Below are positions 56,401 through 64,000 of a stretch of 64,000 nucleotides of DNA, piece by piece. The stretch is taken from positions 950,001 through 1,014,000 of the forward strand of contig JAIUJO010000141.1 in the NCBI GenBank assembly GCA_023846275.1, read 5' to 3'. This DNA is from Vanilla planifolia (lineage: Eukaryota; Streptophyta; Magnoliopsida; Asparagales; Orchidaceae). The position numbers and the translations under genes were made by a program. Below the pieces are notes generated by a model. That model was given only the letters and a program-made list of their open reading frames with translations. It ran no database searches and was not told the DNA's origin. The stretch's first letter is position 1, and every line of letters begins with the position of its first letter.

Positions 56401-57660
56401 ATAAAAAAACACATCAAAACATTTGATAAAATGGCGTAAATTGTATGAGAAAGTTGCCTTGCCATATGCTCAAAAGAATTAGTGCAACATCCTTGACCAT
56501 TAAATATGAAAAAATTTAAAATATCTATTAAAATATGTCCAAATCATAAGAATTAGTAGAATTCAAGATGTCTACTAGATGACTTTAATAATTTTTTTAA
56601 TCTTAATCAAACCTTATCTTGAAGTACAACAAATTGTAATAACAATTACGCTTAAATAATAAAAATGTATTATTTTAATAATAAGTAATTTATTTTGATA
56701 ACTAAAATGTAATAAACTAAACAAGTATAATATAATCAATTAAAAGTAATATAAAGGTCATATAATAGAAGAATTATAGTTTCATAACAACATCATAATA
56801 TTAAATAAAAAATTTTTAGAAAATAAGATAAGTTAAATAAAATGCTACATTCCATGATACTAATTTGATCAATTGTAATAACATAGATCATTAGATTAGT
56901 AGAATTCAAGATGTCTTGTAAAATGGGTTAAACACTAGAAAATAAAATATTTTAAAAAAATAAAGTAAAATCTAATTTAATAAAGCTTGTTAAAATGAGT
57001 AAAATAATGTTTGTTTTGTGTCCATTAGACCACATTTTGATTTACTATAAATATCCTCATTAAATAAGCATAAATAATAATAAATTGTTACTTTTAATAT
57101 TTAATAAATCTCAATTAAAGTTGAAATAGTATAAGTCAAAGAAATGTAATGTAAATAAATTGAAATGTTGTGAAGGAGATCAAGGAGATCGAGGGCAATA
57201 TCTTTGATTATCAAATTAGTTATGAATTGAAATGTACCATAAAATATGCTTAAAACTTAAGGAAAATTTTCTTAAAAAATTTAAAAATAATATCAAGTTT
57301 GAGAGAGCTCATCGAGTAAACTCTAATAGCATATGTTTTGTCTCAATTACATCTCATTTAGAATTACTACAAATAAAAAAATTTCAAATCATAAATTATA
57401 ATAAATTATTATTTTAATACCAAGTAATATATATATTAATAGTAAAATAAGAAAAATTATAATAATGTAACATAACCAAATCATGGTGTTGTAAAGGTCT
57501 TATTAGAGTAGACCTAGAGTTTCATTATAATATATCCAAATCAAAGTGAAACAATTGAAGAAATAAGATAAATTACACAAAAAATTTCTATTCCAAGATA
57601 TTAATGATATTTAATTTAACTTCATAGATCAACATACTAGGTATGAATCTATATGCCTTG
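47463..57660 (+). repeat. Satellite array, block 6, up to the orientation switch
   Basis: Cores near 47,491, 47,790, 48,208, 48,528, 48,777, 49,186, 49,564, 49,980, 50,365, 50,790, 51,222, 51,611, 52,120, 52,550, 52,912, 53,325, 53,769, 54,192, 54,537, 54,954, 55,369, 55,767, 56,189, 56,578, 56,995 and 57,313. Short units lie at 47,491-47,790, 48,528-48,777 and 56,995-57,313. An extra partial core lies near 51,112 (CTAGTGAACTGATGTTTGTT), and the 51,611-52,120 interval is about 90 bp long for the family. Near 54,537 the unit is close to consensus (CATCGAGATGACTCCAATGA). The block stops at unit ~343, in GGTATGAATCTATATGCCTTG, where the sequence turns into reverse complement. Confidence 0.88.
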
Positions 57661-59470
57661 ATTTTCTTGTTGTCTTGGAATTTAGCATTTTATACAATTT
57701 ATCTCGTTCCTTCAATTGTTTTTCTTAGATTTTATATGTTATTTTATAACTCTAAATCTAATTACTTGTGGACTTAAAATCATTTTTATTTGGTTGTAGC
57801 ATATTTCTGATATTTATCTTGTTTCAATTATAGTGTTTACATAACATTAAAAAAGGATCATTGGACTCATCTTGATGAGCACATTCTAATTAATGGTACA
57901 TTTTTATGTTTTTCAATATTTTATTTTTTAAGGCTTTGGGATGCTTTATGATACATTTTGAATCATTCCAAAGTTGATGATCTAGGATGTCACACTCATT
58001 CAGATTAATATGTTTAATTTTAACTTTCTTATATAATTCATATAATTTCTTAAAATATTTTTGTTTGATTTTTTTACATTACTATGAAACACCTAATCTC
58101 CTATCACTTGACGTCTACATCAAATTTAATTTTTTCATCTTATGTTACTTCAATTTATCTTCTTTCAACTTAAATATATGTTTACTAAATATTAAAATAG
58201 GATAATATATTATTATTTATGTTTGTTTATTCTATTAAATCTCAATAATTCAAATAAAAGTTAGATAAAGGAAAATGAAATATCAATGGACTCATCCTAA
58301 ATAGCTTTATCCAGTTAAGTATTCATTATTATATTTTTTTAATTTTTTATATTTTATAGTTTTGGCATACTTTATGAGATATTTAAATTCTATATGATTA
58401 AACAATCAAGGACTTTGCCTTTATCTCATTGATATCTTTAAATGCAACTTTCCCATATAATTTATCAATTTTCTTCAAATTTGTTTACTTTAATTTAGCA
58501 ATTTTAAAAGGAAACTCTAACTCTCCTCTTATGTGACCTTTACATTACTATGAGTTAGTTATATTACATAGTTTAAATTAAACTCATATTTGTTTTAATA
58601 TATCTATGCGTAATTAAAAATTTTAATTTGAATTTTATTTATGCTTATTTTAGTCGGTACTTCGTAGTAATTCAAAAAAGCAGTATGATCGAGATAAAGA
58701 AAGCATCGTTGCACTCTTTTATATGACATTTATCCTATTAAATATTTATTTTGTATTATTTTTTAATGTTTTATTTTCTGAGATTTTGACCTTTTTTATG
58801 ACATATTTTTATTTGTTCCTTATATGATTATCAAAGATGTTACATTAGTTCTCATTTCTATCATAAAAGGCTACTTTCTAGTGTAATATATCTCATTTCC
58901 TTAAATTGCATTATTTAATTTCACTACATTACTATGTACCCCTATTATCCTCTGATGTGTCATTTACATGCGTTTTGTTTGGTTGTTTTATATTAATTTG
59001 ACTTATCTTAATTTATCTTTTTAATATATCTTCTTAATGTTGAAATAATAATTTATTATTATTCATGACTATTTTAGTTTATTAATTCAAACAAATACTT
59101 AACAAGGTTTGATCGAGACAAAGTAAATGTCGTTAGACTCATGTCTATTAGCTCTATGTAAATTCCAATTTTGTATTATTAAATATTTTTTTGAAGGGTT
59201 TAAGCATATTTTATGAGACTTAGTGTCTTATAATATGATATTTCATTGGGTGTATAGCATTTCTTCATTTTCTTTCTTTAATTTGGCTACATGTCTTTGA
59301 TTTTTTTTTGATATATTGCTTCAATTCGTATCATTTGTACTTCAATACATATTTACTTATTATTCAAATAATAACATTTTAGCATTCACGATTATTTTCT
59401 TTGATTATTCATTATAAAAAAAACTATGGTATTATATAGACAAGTCAAACATTGTCGGACTCATCATGAT
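57661..59470 (-). repeat. Inverted satellite block 3, about four and a half units
   Basis: From 57,661 the plus strand reads the satellite backwards and becomes T-rich. Reversed cores (consensus CATTGGACTCATCTCGATGA) lie near 57,861-57,881 (ATTGGACTCATCTTGATGAGC), 58,288, 58,709, 59,133 and 59,456, about 320-424 bp apart. Reversed landmarks include GGAATTTAGCATTTTATACAA at the start and CTCTCCTCTTATGTGACCTTTACAT near 58,527-58,551. The first unit has lost the AT palindrome part. The block ends inside a core, at GGACTCATCATGATG (59,457-59,471), where the richer island begins. Confidence 0.9.
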
Positions 59471-59471
59471 G

Positions 59472-59957
59472 CCATGCAAAAGTCAAAGATAAGCACTTTA
59501 AACAAACATAATGCATCATCGTATCCAAGTGCTAAACCATAGTGCTTAAAGTACCAAAACTATTACACTTTGTAAGCTACATGCACTAATCACAAATGAT
59601 GCCCCAGGGCACAAGTGCACTCATTTCCATGTGCTGCTTAGTGCATTATGGTGTGAGGATAATGTTGTACTATGCCAACTACTCAACTATGTGCATAATT
59701 GTAGCTATGTGAAATTCCACAACACACATTGCACCTTTAAGATTACAAATTGTGATAATTCCCTCAAGTAATAATCCATGTCTCCCAATGGGTCAGCTTG
59801 TAATCAAAGGACAAAAAAGAATCACTAAAAATACCAAAAAAAACTTTCACTTTGTGGACCCCACTAGGTGCATGCACGAGATGCCATGGAACACACAAAT
59901 TGGTTGTTGTGTGCACACATATTTATTACCACATGAGAACATAGTGCAGAACTACAT
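59472..59957 (-). repeat. Island left arm: minus-oriented fragments of repeat family 2
   Basis: This is non-satellite DNA with frequent TG and CA steps. Two stretches match the ~360-bp family found at 61,171-62,153, but reversed. ACACTTTGTAAGCTACATGC (about 59,565-59,584) corresponds to the reversed TGTGTAGCTTACAACAAAGTG at 61,205-61,225. CACTAAAAATACC...CACTTTGTGGACCCCAC (about 59,821-59,864) corresponds to the reversed GTGGGGACCACAAAGTG...GGGATTTTTAGC at 61,452-61,491. The rest I could not align confidently. The 86-codon open frame at 59,752-60,012 has no recognisable domain and crosses a repeat boundary, so I do not call it a gene. Confidence 0.6.
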
Positions 59958-60470
59958 GTTTAGTTATAGTAATGCATGCCTAAAGCCACAACCCAGTATG
60001 TACAAACCTTAAAGTATATTGCACCATCCACTTCTACTTCACCATGGCCAATGATATGTGGCAAAATTTCCTCATGAATTACATATCACAACAATTTCAT
60101 TCAAGGGGAAGGCAAGTCTCTTAATGTGGTGACTCCACATTCAAGCCCAAGAATTAACAAGTGATTAGTACAATAAAAACATGACACTTTTTACCAAGCT
60201 ATAGAACCACTATGAGTGTCCCTTCAATAATGGATGTGAGCAAGTGAGTGAGATTTTTGAAACCTAAATGCATATGTTTGTTTGTGGGGATAAATCAGCA
60301 ACATCTTGGGGCTGAATCTTAGTGGATCATGACATCTTGTAGAGAAACCAAAACTGTTATAATTCCAACCATGCATATTTCGACTTTCATGATGATTAAT
60401 GTGAGGCATTTCCACCTTGCACCTAGGCAAGTCTCCAAGGGGGCAACATGAATTGCATAGTACCTTACCA
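59958..60470 (+). repeat. Dispersed repeat, copy A (~510 bp)
   Basis: A direct repeat of 63,199-63,713, about 83-85% identical by eye. Shared exact stretches include TAAAGCCACAACCCAGTA, CCCAAGAATTAACAAGTGAT, GTGAGTGAGATTTTTGAAAC, GAATCTTAGTGGATCATGAC and CTTTCATGATGATTAAT. The left edge is sharp: both copies start at GTTTAG and the flanks before it are unrelated. It could be part of a larger mobile element (for example a long terminal repeat or a non-autonomous element), but I see no protein domain or clear element ends. The short open frames in it are unrecognised and not conserved between the two copies. Confidence 0.85.
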
Positions 60471-60505
60471 AGTACAATAAGAAATGATGGTGAAGAATGA
60501 ATGTG

Positions 60506-60604
60506 GGGTAGAATCCTTTACAGACAACTTAAATTTGCGATGAGGCATTGTAAGTGGTAGAGTGGCCTTGTTGCCATAATCCACTGAGATCTAACCCTAT
60601 GTAT
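60506..60604 (+). repeat. Inverted-repeat partner of the window end
   Basis: The stretch with GTGGGGTAGAATCC, TTAAATTTGCGATGAGGC, ATTGTAAGTGG and GTGGCCTTGTTGCCAT matches the reverse complement of 63,904-64,000, which reads GTGGGTAGAATTATT, TTAAATTTGTGATGTGGC, ATTATAAGTGG and GTGGCCTTGATACCAT. Identity is roughly three-quarters by eye. The right copy runs off the window, so its full length is not visible. Confidence 0.78.
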
Positions 60605-60856
60605 TAGTACATTTGTCACTCTTCTATCTAATGTAGATAATCAAGTTGGTTTAATATTGAGAAAAAGTGAGCTTGCTCACTTGCTTGCTTGCTCATCTTG
60701 TCGATTTAGATAGAATACTCAATTTAGCTCAACTTTGCTTTACATATTGCGATAGTTTGTGCGGATACTTTTTTTCAGGTTCTGTGCAACTGGCATTGCA
60801 ATGGATTCCTCAGTGGGTCTACCACGTTTTGAGGCTTATGCCTCTCTTTGTAATCA

Positions 60857-60866
60857 CTATAAATAG
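60857..60866 (+). promoter_or_regulatory. TATA-box-like motif CTATAAATAG
   Basis: CTATAAATAG is a classic plant TATA-box form, lying in an island of more balanced base composition and followed by TTATGCTCCAACAACC. About 80 bp upstream a pyrimidine run ends in TTTTTTTCAG/GT (60,769-60,780), which looks like a splice acceptor. No reading frame of note follows, so this is either a relic of a promoter, perhaps from an old long-terminal-repeat element, or chance. Confidence 0.25.
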
Positions 60867-61170
60867 TTATGCTCCAACAACCAGATTCATGAAACAGCAA
60901 CAAATAATATTTAGGAAGTTGTAAAAATTTTGCTGACTTCGTCGCTCACATTATTAAAATTATGCCATTATTTGTTTTATGGGTGTTCCAATTTGCTCTA
61001 GGGATTTTACATGATTGATGAGTCCCTAGCCCAGTGCAGCTGCACAACATGCCTGTGATAGTGTTGAGCATGTTGTAGCATAGTGTGCACGTTGCAATCA
61101 ACAGTGCACTACATGCACGGGGTTGCTTGTCCAAGCGCATAAGGGGCCCTAACCATGTGCATGCTTGATA

Positions 61171-62153
61171 TTCACACGGGCTTGATATTCTATGCAAGGG
61201 GATGTTGTGTAGCTTACAACAAAGTGGAAGATGGATGGTACAACATGCATAAGAGCTTATGCCTGGGTCTTTCTATTCATGCCTTGTGGCCTACCCACAT
61301 GCATTCGCATGCCTGGGTCTACGTGTGCATGCCTTTGAGCTTCTCTGGACATGTTTGCTTGCCTGGGTCTATCAATGCAAGCAATGGGGCCTGTTTGCAA
61401 ACGGCTTGGGGCTTGTCTGTGTACCCAATAGCAACCTCCGTGTGCTTTAAGTGGGGACCACAAAGTGTAGCATTTTTTTGGGATTTTTAGCACAGCATGT
61501 TGCAATTGCTTGGACAAGGTGATAACCTATTTGTAGTCTTATATCCTTTATAGAGATGCCTCTATATAAAATTCATGAGTGGGTATGTGGAACAGTGTGT
61601 AGCCTACAAAAATGTGTAAGATAACTGGTGTGACATGCGGTATGGCTTAATCCCACTGTGACAGTCCAAGACACGTGTGTGCACTCGATGGTCTCCCATT
61701 AAGCATGCATCATGATTTGTGTTTGCACATGTGTTGTGGTCTATCTGTGCACATTGGCGACTTCTTTGCAGGTGCATAGTGGCAACTTGTGTCTGCTTCA
61801 TGTGTGGACAAAAAGTTGTGCCTTTTTTTTTGGTGATTTTTAGTGTTGTAGACTGCTACAACTTCGAAAAGCTGTTTAGCTATTGGTATGCTTGATTACC
61901 TCCATGATTGAATTGTCACCAACATATAATCGACAAGTGGGCATGTTCGACACTATGCATCTTGTAGCAAATTGGAAGATGGACGATGAAACATGTGCAT
62001 CAGTTTGGGTGCTTTAGGTTGTATCCTTCGTAGAGCCCTGTTGGTGCTACATGTAGGCATATGCACCGCTTGTGTATGCAATGCCTTATCACCATGTGCT
62101 TGGTGTTAATGATCACCCGCATCATTGCGCTGCTAAAAAGTGTGACTTGGTTT
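61171..62153 (+). repeat. Repeat family 2: tandem block, period about 360 bp, ~3 units
   Basis: Two landmarks recur in order. The first is TGTGTAGCTTACAACAAAGTGGAAGATGG at 61,205-61,234, AGTGTGTAGCCTACAAAAATG at 61,594-61,614, and ATGCATCTTGTAGCAAATTGG at 61,957-61,977. The second is a GTGGGGACCACAAAGTGTAGC plus T-run plus GGGATTTTTAG at 61,452-61,489, then TGTGGACAAAAAGTTGTGCC plus T-run plus GGTGATTTTTAG at 61,803-61,844. Spacings are about 390, 360 and 352 bp; the first unit is longer because it holds a 3 x 50-bp expansion. The last unit is cut by the returning satellite at 62,154. Open frames of up to 111 codons here (for example 61,155-61,490) run through the repeat and show no known domain. 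Confidence 0.75.
61261..61410 (+). repeat. 50-bp minisatellite, three copies
   Basis: GCCTGGGTCT begins at 61,261, 61,311 and 61,361, exactly 50 bp apart each time. GTGCATGCCT-like wording follows in the first two copies, and the third is the most diverged. It lies inside the first unit of repeat family 2 and accounts for much of that unit's extra length. It is locally G+C-rich (34 of 60 bases in the line starting at 61,261), unlike everything to its left. Confidence 0.85.
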
Positions 62154-63198
62154 GAGATGAGTCCAAAATTTTTTTGTTCATTCAATATTAGACCTGATTT
62201 AGAATTTCGAAAAATTACCAAATTAATTAAATAGAAATATTAGCAAGCTATTATTGTCAAATTAAGTAATCATTTTTGAAAACTAAATTAAGATAAGTTG
62301 AACTAATCAAATATAACCATGTAAAAATAATTGAAATGTTACATGAGAAAAGAATTTTGGTTCCATACTAATATATCCATTTCATAGTAAGAAATTTTAG
62401 AAAATAAGAAAAATTGTATACAAATGTTGCATTCTAAGATGCTAGAAAGGTCTATTATAATCTCATTGATTTCAAAATTAGCTACAAATCAAAATATCTC
62501 ATAAAGTATGACAAAATAATTGAAAATTAAATAATCTAAAAATTTATGTATGAATAGTTAATTAGGTAGAGCACATCAACATGAGCTAATGACATTTATT
62601 TCAACGACATCAGATGTCATCTAGAATTTCTATGATTACAAAAGTTAATAAAAAAAGAACAAAATAATTATTTTTAATTTTAAGTAAAAATACATCAAAG
62701 ATAAAGTGATATAAATAAAAGATATGTAATATAAATAAATCAAAGTGATGTAAAAGTCATAAAGAGAGGAGAATAAGAGTTTTAAAGTAATAAGCCTATA
62801 AAAGTAAAACATTTGAAAATATGAGATAAAATTTATAACAAAAGTTATGTTTTAAGACACAGAGAAGCTCAAGTGTAACATGTTTTATTATAAAAAAAAG
62901 TAGAATTAAAATTTCTCAAAAACCACCAAAAAAATAAAATATTTTGAAATATTTTATTTTAATAAAATAAGTATAACGACACTTATTTCATCTCATCCAA
63001 AACACATTTTTAATCATCGAGAATTATCAAAATAAATTAGCATAAAAAATAACAAATTATATTTTTAGTATTAAATTATTATATATTAAAGTTACAAAGT
63101 GTAACTTGAAACACTACATTATAACAAAAAAAGAATTATAAAGGTGATATGATAAAAGAATTAGATATACATAATAATATAAATAAATAAATAAAATT
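62154..63198 (+). repeat. Satellite array resumes, about two and a half units
   Basis: Plus-oriented satellite begins abruptly inside a core, at GAGATGAGTCC (62,154-62,164), and continues with TTAGACCTGATTTAGAATTT. Further cores lie near 62,580 (CATCAACATGAGCTAATGACA) and 62,970. Other landmarks are GTTGCATTCTAAGATGCTAG near 62,425 and CTCAAGTGTAACATG near 62,868. It ends at about unit 225, after ATACATAATAATATAAATAAA, where the dispersed repeat copy B starts. Confidence 0.88.
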
Positions 63199-63713
63199 GT
63201 TTAGCTATACTAATGCATTGCTAAAGCCACAACCCAGTAAATAAAAACCTTAAAGCATATTGCACTATCAAACTTTCGCTTCACTGCGGCCAAGGATATG
63301 AGACACAGTTTCTTCAGGAATTACATATTACAACAATTTCATTTAGGGGGAAGGCAAGTCTCTTAATAGGGCAACTCCACATTTGAGCCCAAGAATTAAC
63401 AAGTGATTAATACAATAAAAACATGTCACTTTTCACCATGCTATAGAACCACAATGGTTGTCCCTTCAGTTTTTGATGTGAGAAAGTGAGTGAGATTTTT
63501 GAAACCTACATGTCATTTGTTGGTCTGTGGAGATAAATCGACAACAGACTGAATCTTAGTGGATCATGACATTTTGTAGAGAAATCAAAATTGTTATAAT
63601 TCCCACAAAGCACATTCCAACTTTCATGATGATTAATATGAAGCATTTCCACCTTACACCTCGGCAAGTCTCCAAAGGGCACAACATGAATTTCATAGTA
63701 CCTCACAATGTAC
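63199..63713 (+). repeat. Dispersed repeat, copy B (~510 bp)
   Basis: Same orientation as copy A at 59,958-60,470 and collinear with it over its whole length, with scattered substitutions and a few short indels (for example CATCTTGGGGCTGAATC in A against CAGACTGAATC in B). The left edge GTTTAG abuts satellite directly with no family 2 sequence, so this copy was joined to the array separately or lost its left flank. The right edge is near CACAATGTAC. Open frames of 60-76 codons at 63,506-63,875 are not shared with copy A and show nothing recognisable. Confidence 0.87.
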
Positions 63714-63903
63714 CATGCAAAAAATAAGTACCACAATAATTATTGCAATATGTATCACAATAAGTATGATGCTAATTATCACATAGGTATCATAAACAGT
63801 AAAGCAAGAGGAGCAAGCTAAGCATGATAAGAAAGCTAAGCAAGTGATCAAGGAGTGTATTGAAACTTTTATCATGTCTATAACATAAAAGTTCTATAAC
63901 ATA
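63714..63903. other. Unassigned AT-rich spacer after copy B
   Basis: About 190 bp with imperfect short echoes of AATAAGTA and AGCAAGCTAAGCATGATAAG. Reverse-complemented, GCTTAGCTTGCTCCTCTTGC faintly resembles GCTTGCTTGCTCATCTTG at 60,683-60,700. That would extend the inverted copy of the island centre, but the match is too weak to call. Confidence 0.35.
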
Positions 63904-64000
63904 GGGATGGATATAAATGGATCATGGTATCAAGGCCACCTTGCCACTTATAATGCCACATCACAAATTTAACTCATTTTTTAATAATTCTACCCACTGC
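63904..64000 (-). repeat. Inverted copy of island segment 60,506-60,604
   Basis: The reverse complement of this end stretch follows the island segment almost base for base through GTGGGTAGAATT, GTTAAATTTGTGATG, GGCATTATAAGTGGC and GGTGGCCTTGATACCATGATCC. Within it, TGGTATCAAGGCC at 63,925-63,937 is two changes away from TGGTATCAGAGCC, the usual initiator-methionine tRNA primer site of plant long-terminal-repeat elements. One short match without an identifiable repeat end before it is weak evidence, and the element, if it is one, is a fossil and incomplete here. Confidence 0.6.

Larger units (their letters stand above)
60471..61170. other. Island centre: mostly unassigned, unique-looking sequence
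   Basis: About 700 bp between copy A and the family 2 tandem block. It contains a segment repeated in inverted orientation at the window end (60,506-60,604), a small palindrome GTGAGCTTGCTCAC at 60,668-60,681 followed by CTTGCTTGCTTGCTC, and a promoter-like CTATAAATAG. The region 61,020-61,130 may be a decayed extra unit of family 2, as it has GTTGTAGCATAGTGTGCACG-like wording. An 85-codon open frame at 60,667-60,924 has no domain I recognise. I see no gene. Confidence 0.5.

Noticed and set aside
1-59470. CRISPR-like or other regularly spaced array with unique spacers
   Set aside because: Homology continues through the whole unit between cores, so there are no unique spacers. The period (~420 bp) and the divergence fit a eukaryotic satellite.
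57661-59470. T-rich stretch first read as unrelated single-copy DNA, with open frames such as 57,987-58,205
   Set aside because: Reverse-complementing it shows the ordinary satellite landmarks in order. The open frames are the same minus-strand satellite frames now appearing on the plus strand.
60769-60780. Splice-acceptor-like TTTTTTTCAG/GT in the island
   Set aside because: Pyrimidine run plus CAG is common by chance, and no open frame or donor site fits a gene model around it.
61155-61490. Longest open frame in the window (111 codons, plus strand)
   Set aside because: It runs through the family 2 tandem repeat and its 50-bp minisatellite, an overlapping frame of similar length exists on the other strand (61,257-61,517), and the peptide shows no recognisable domain.
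63925-63937. Primer-binding-site-like TGGTATCAAGGCC suggesting a long-terminal-repeat element
   Set aside because: A single 13-base near match. No identifiable repeat end precedes it, no coding remnant follows before the window ends, and the matching island copy is less similar to the site. Kept only as a remark.

Overview
The window looks like a stretch of nuclear heterochromatin from a large eukaryotic genome. A plant is my best guess, but nothing in the sequence fixes the species. I find no convincing protein-coding gene, tRNA, rRNA or CRISPR array. From base 1 to about 59,470, and again from 62,154 to 63,198, the DNA is one very old, heavily diverged tandem satellite. Three lines counted by hand gave 20-30% G+C. 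The unit is about 420 bp; I built its consensus by eye at about 422 bp, so unit coordinates are good to about 10 bp. Roughly 150 units are recognisable through a shared core, GATGAGTCCAATGACATTTG. Core-to-core spacing is mostly 375-425 bp, with shorter units of about 240-345 bp caused by internal deletions and longer ones caused by partial duplications.

Unit layout, counting from the core: core GATGAGTCCAATGA with an inverted repeat around it (last bases of the previous unit to ~30); CTCATTTGGAATTACTATGA (~39-58); an AT palindrome AATAATAAATTATTATT (~82-99); ATGAGATAAATTG (~131); GTAATATAACCAAATCAAAG (~152); GGTCACATGAGAGGAGATTT (~181-200); a second GTAATATAACCAAATCAAAG (~212); a second ATGAGATAAATTG (~238); TTGCATTCCAAGATACTAAG (~271-290); a GATCGAG/CTCGATC hairpin (~294-316); CATAAAGCATGCC (~344-356); an A-rich tail ending in TTGGATAGAGCTCATCGA.

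Region by region: 1-31,763 is plus-oriented satellite, interrupted by a 184-bp purine (GAA/GAT) tract at 24,740-24,923. A small inverted piece lies at 31,764-31,931. Plus satellite resumes to 40,846, then come about 100 bp of unassigned filler and an inverted unit (40,951-41,335) ending in a 31-bp hairpin at the flip point. Plus satellite runs 41,336-57,660, with (AAT)n at 45,918 and (TA)n at 47,426. At about 57,660 the orientation flips and stays minus to about 59,470. A richer island (59,472-62,153; one line counted 57% G+C) follows. It holds fragments of a second repeat family in minus orientation, a ~510-bp dispersed repeat (copy A), an unassigned middle, and about three units of the second family (~360-bp period) in plus orientation. 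Plus satellite returns for about 1 kb. The window ends in copy B of the dispersed repeat (63,199-63,713) and an inverted copy of a neighbouring island segment (63,904-64,000).

The most interesting structure is the nested mirror symmetry of 57,660-63,198: satellite(-), family 2(-), centre, family 2(+), satellite(+). Both satellite arms stop at the same unit position, the GGACTCATC/GATGAGTCC core. No genes act together here. The biology is that of repeat turnover: old tandem amplification, decay resembling CpG deamination, local re-duplication, inversion and insertion.
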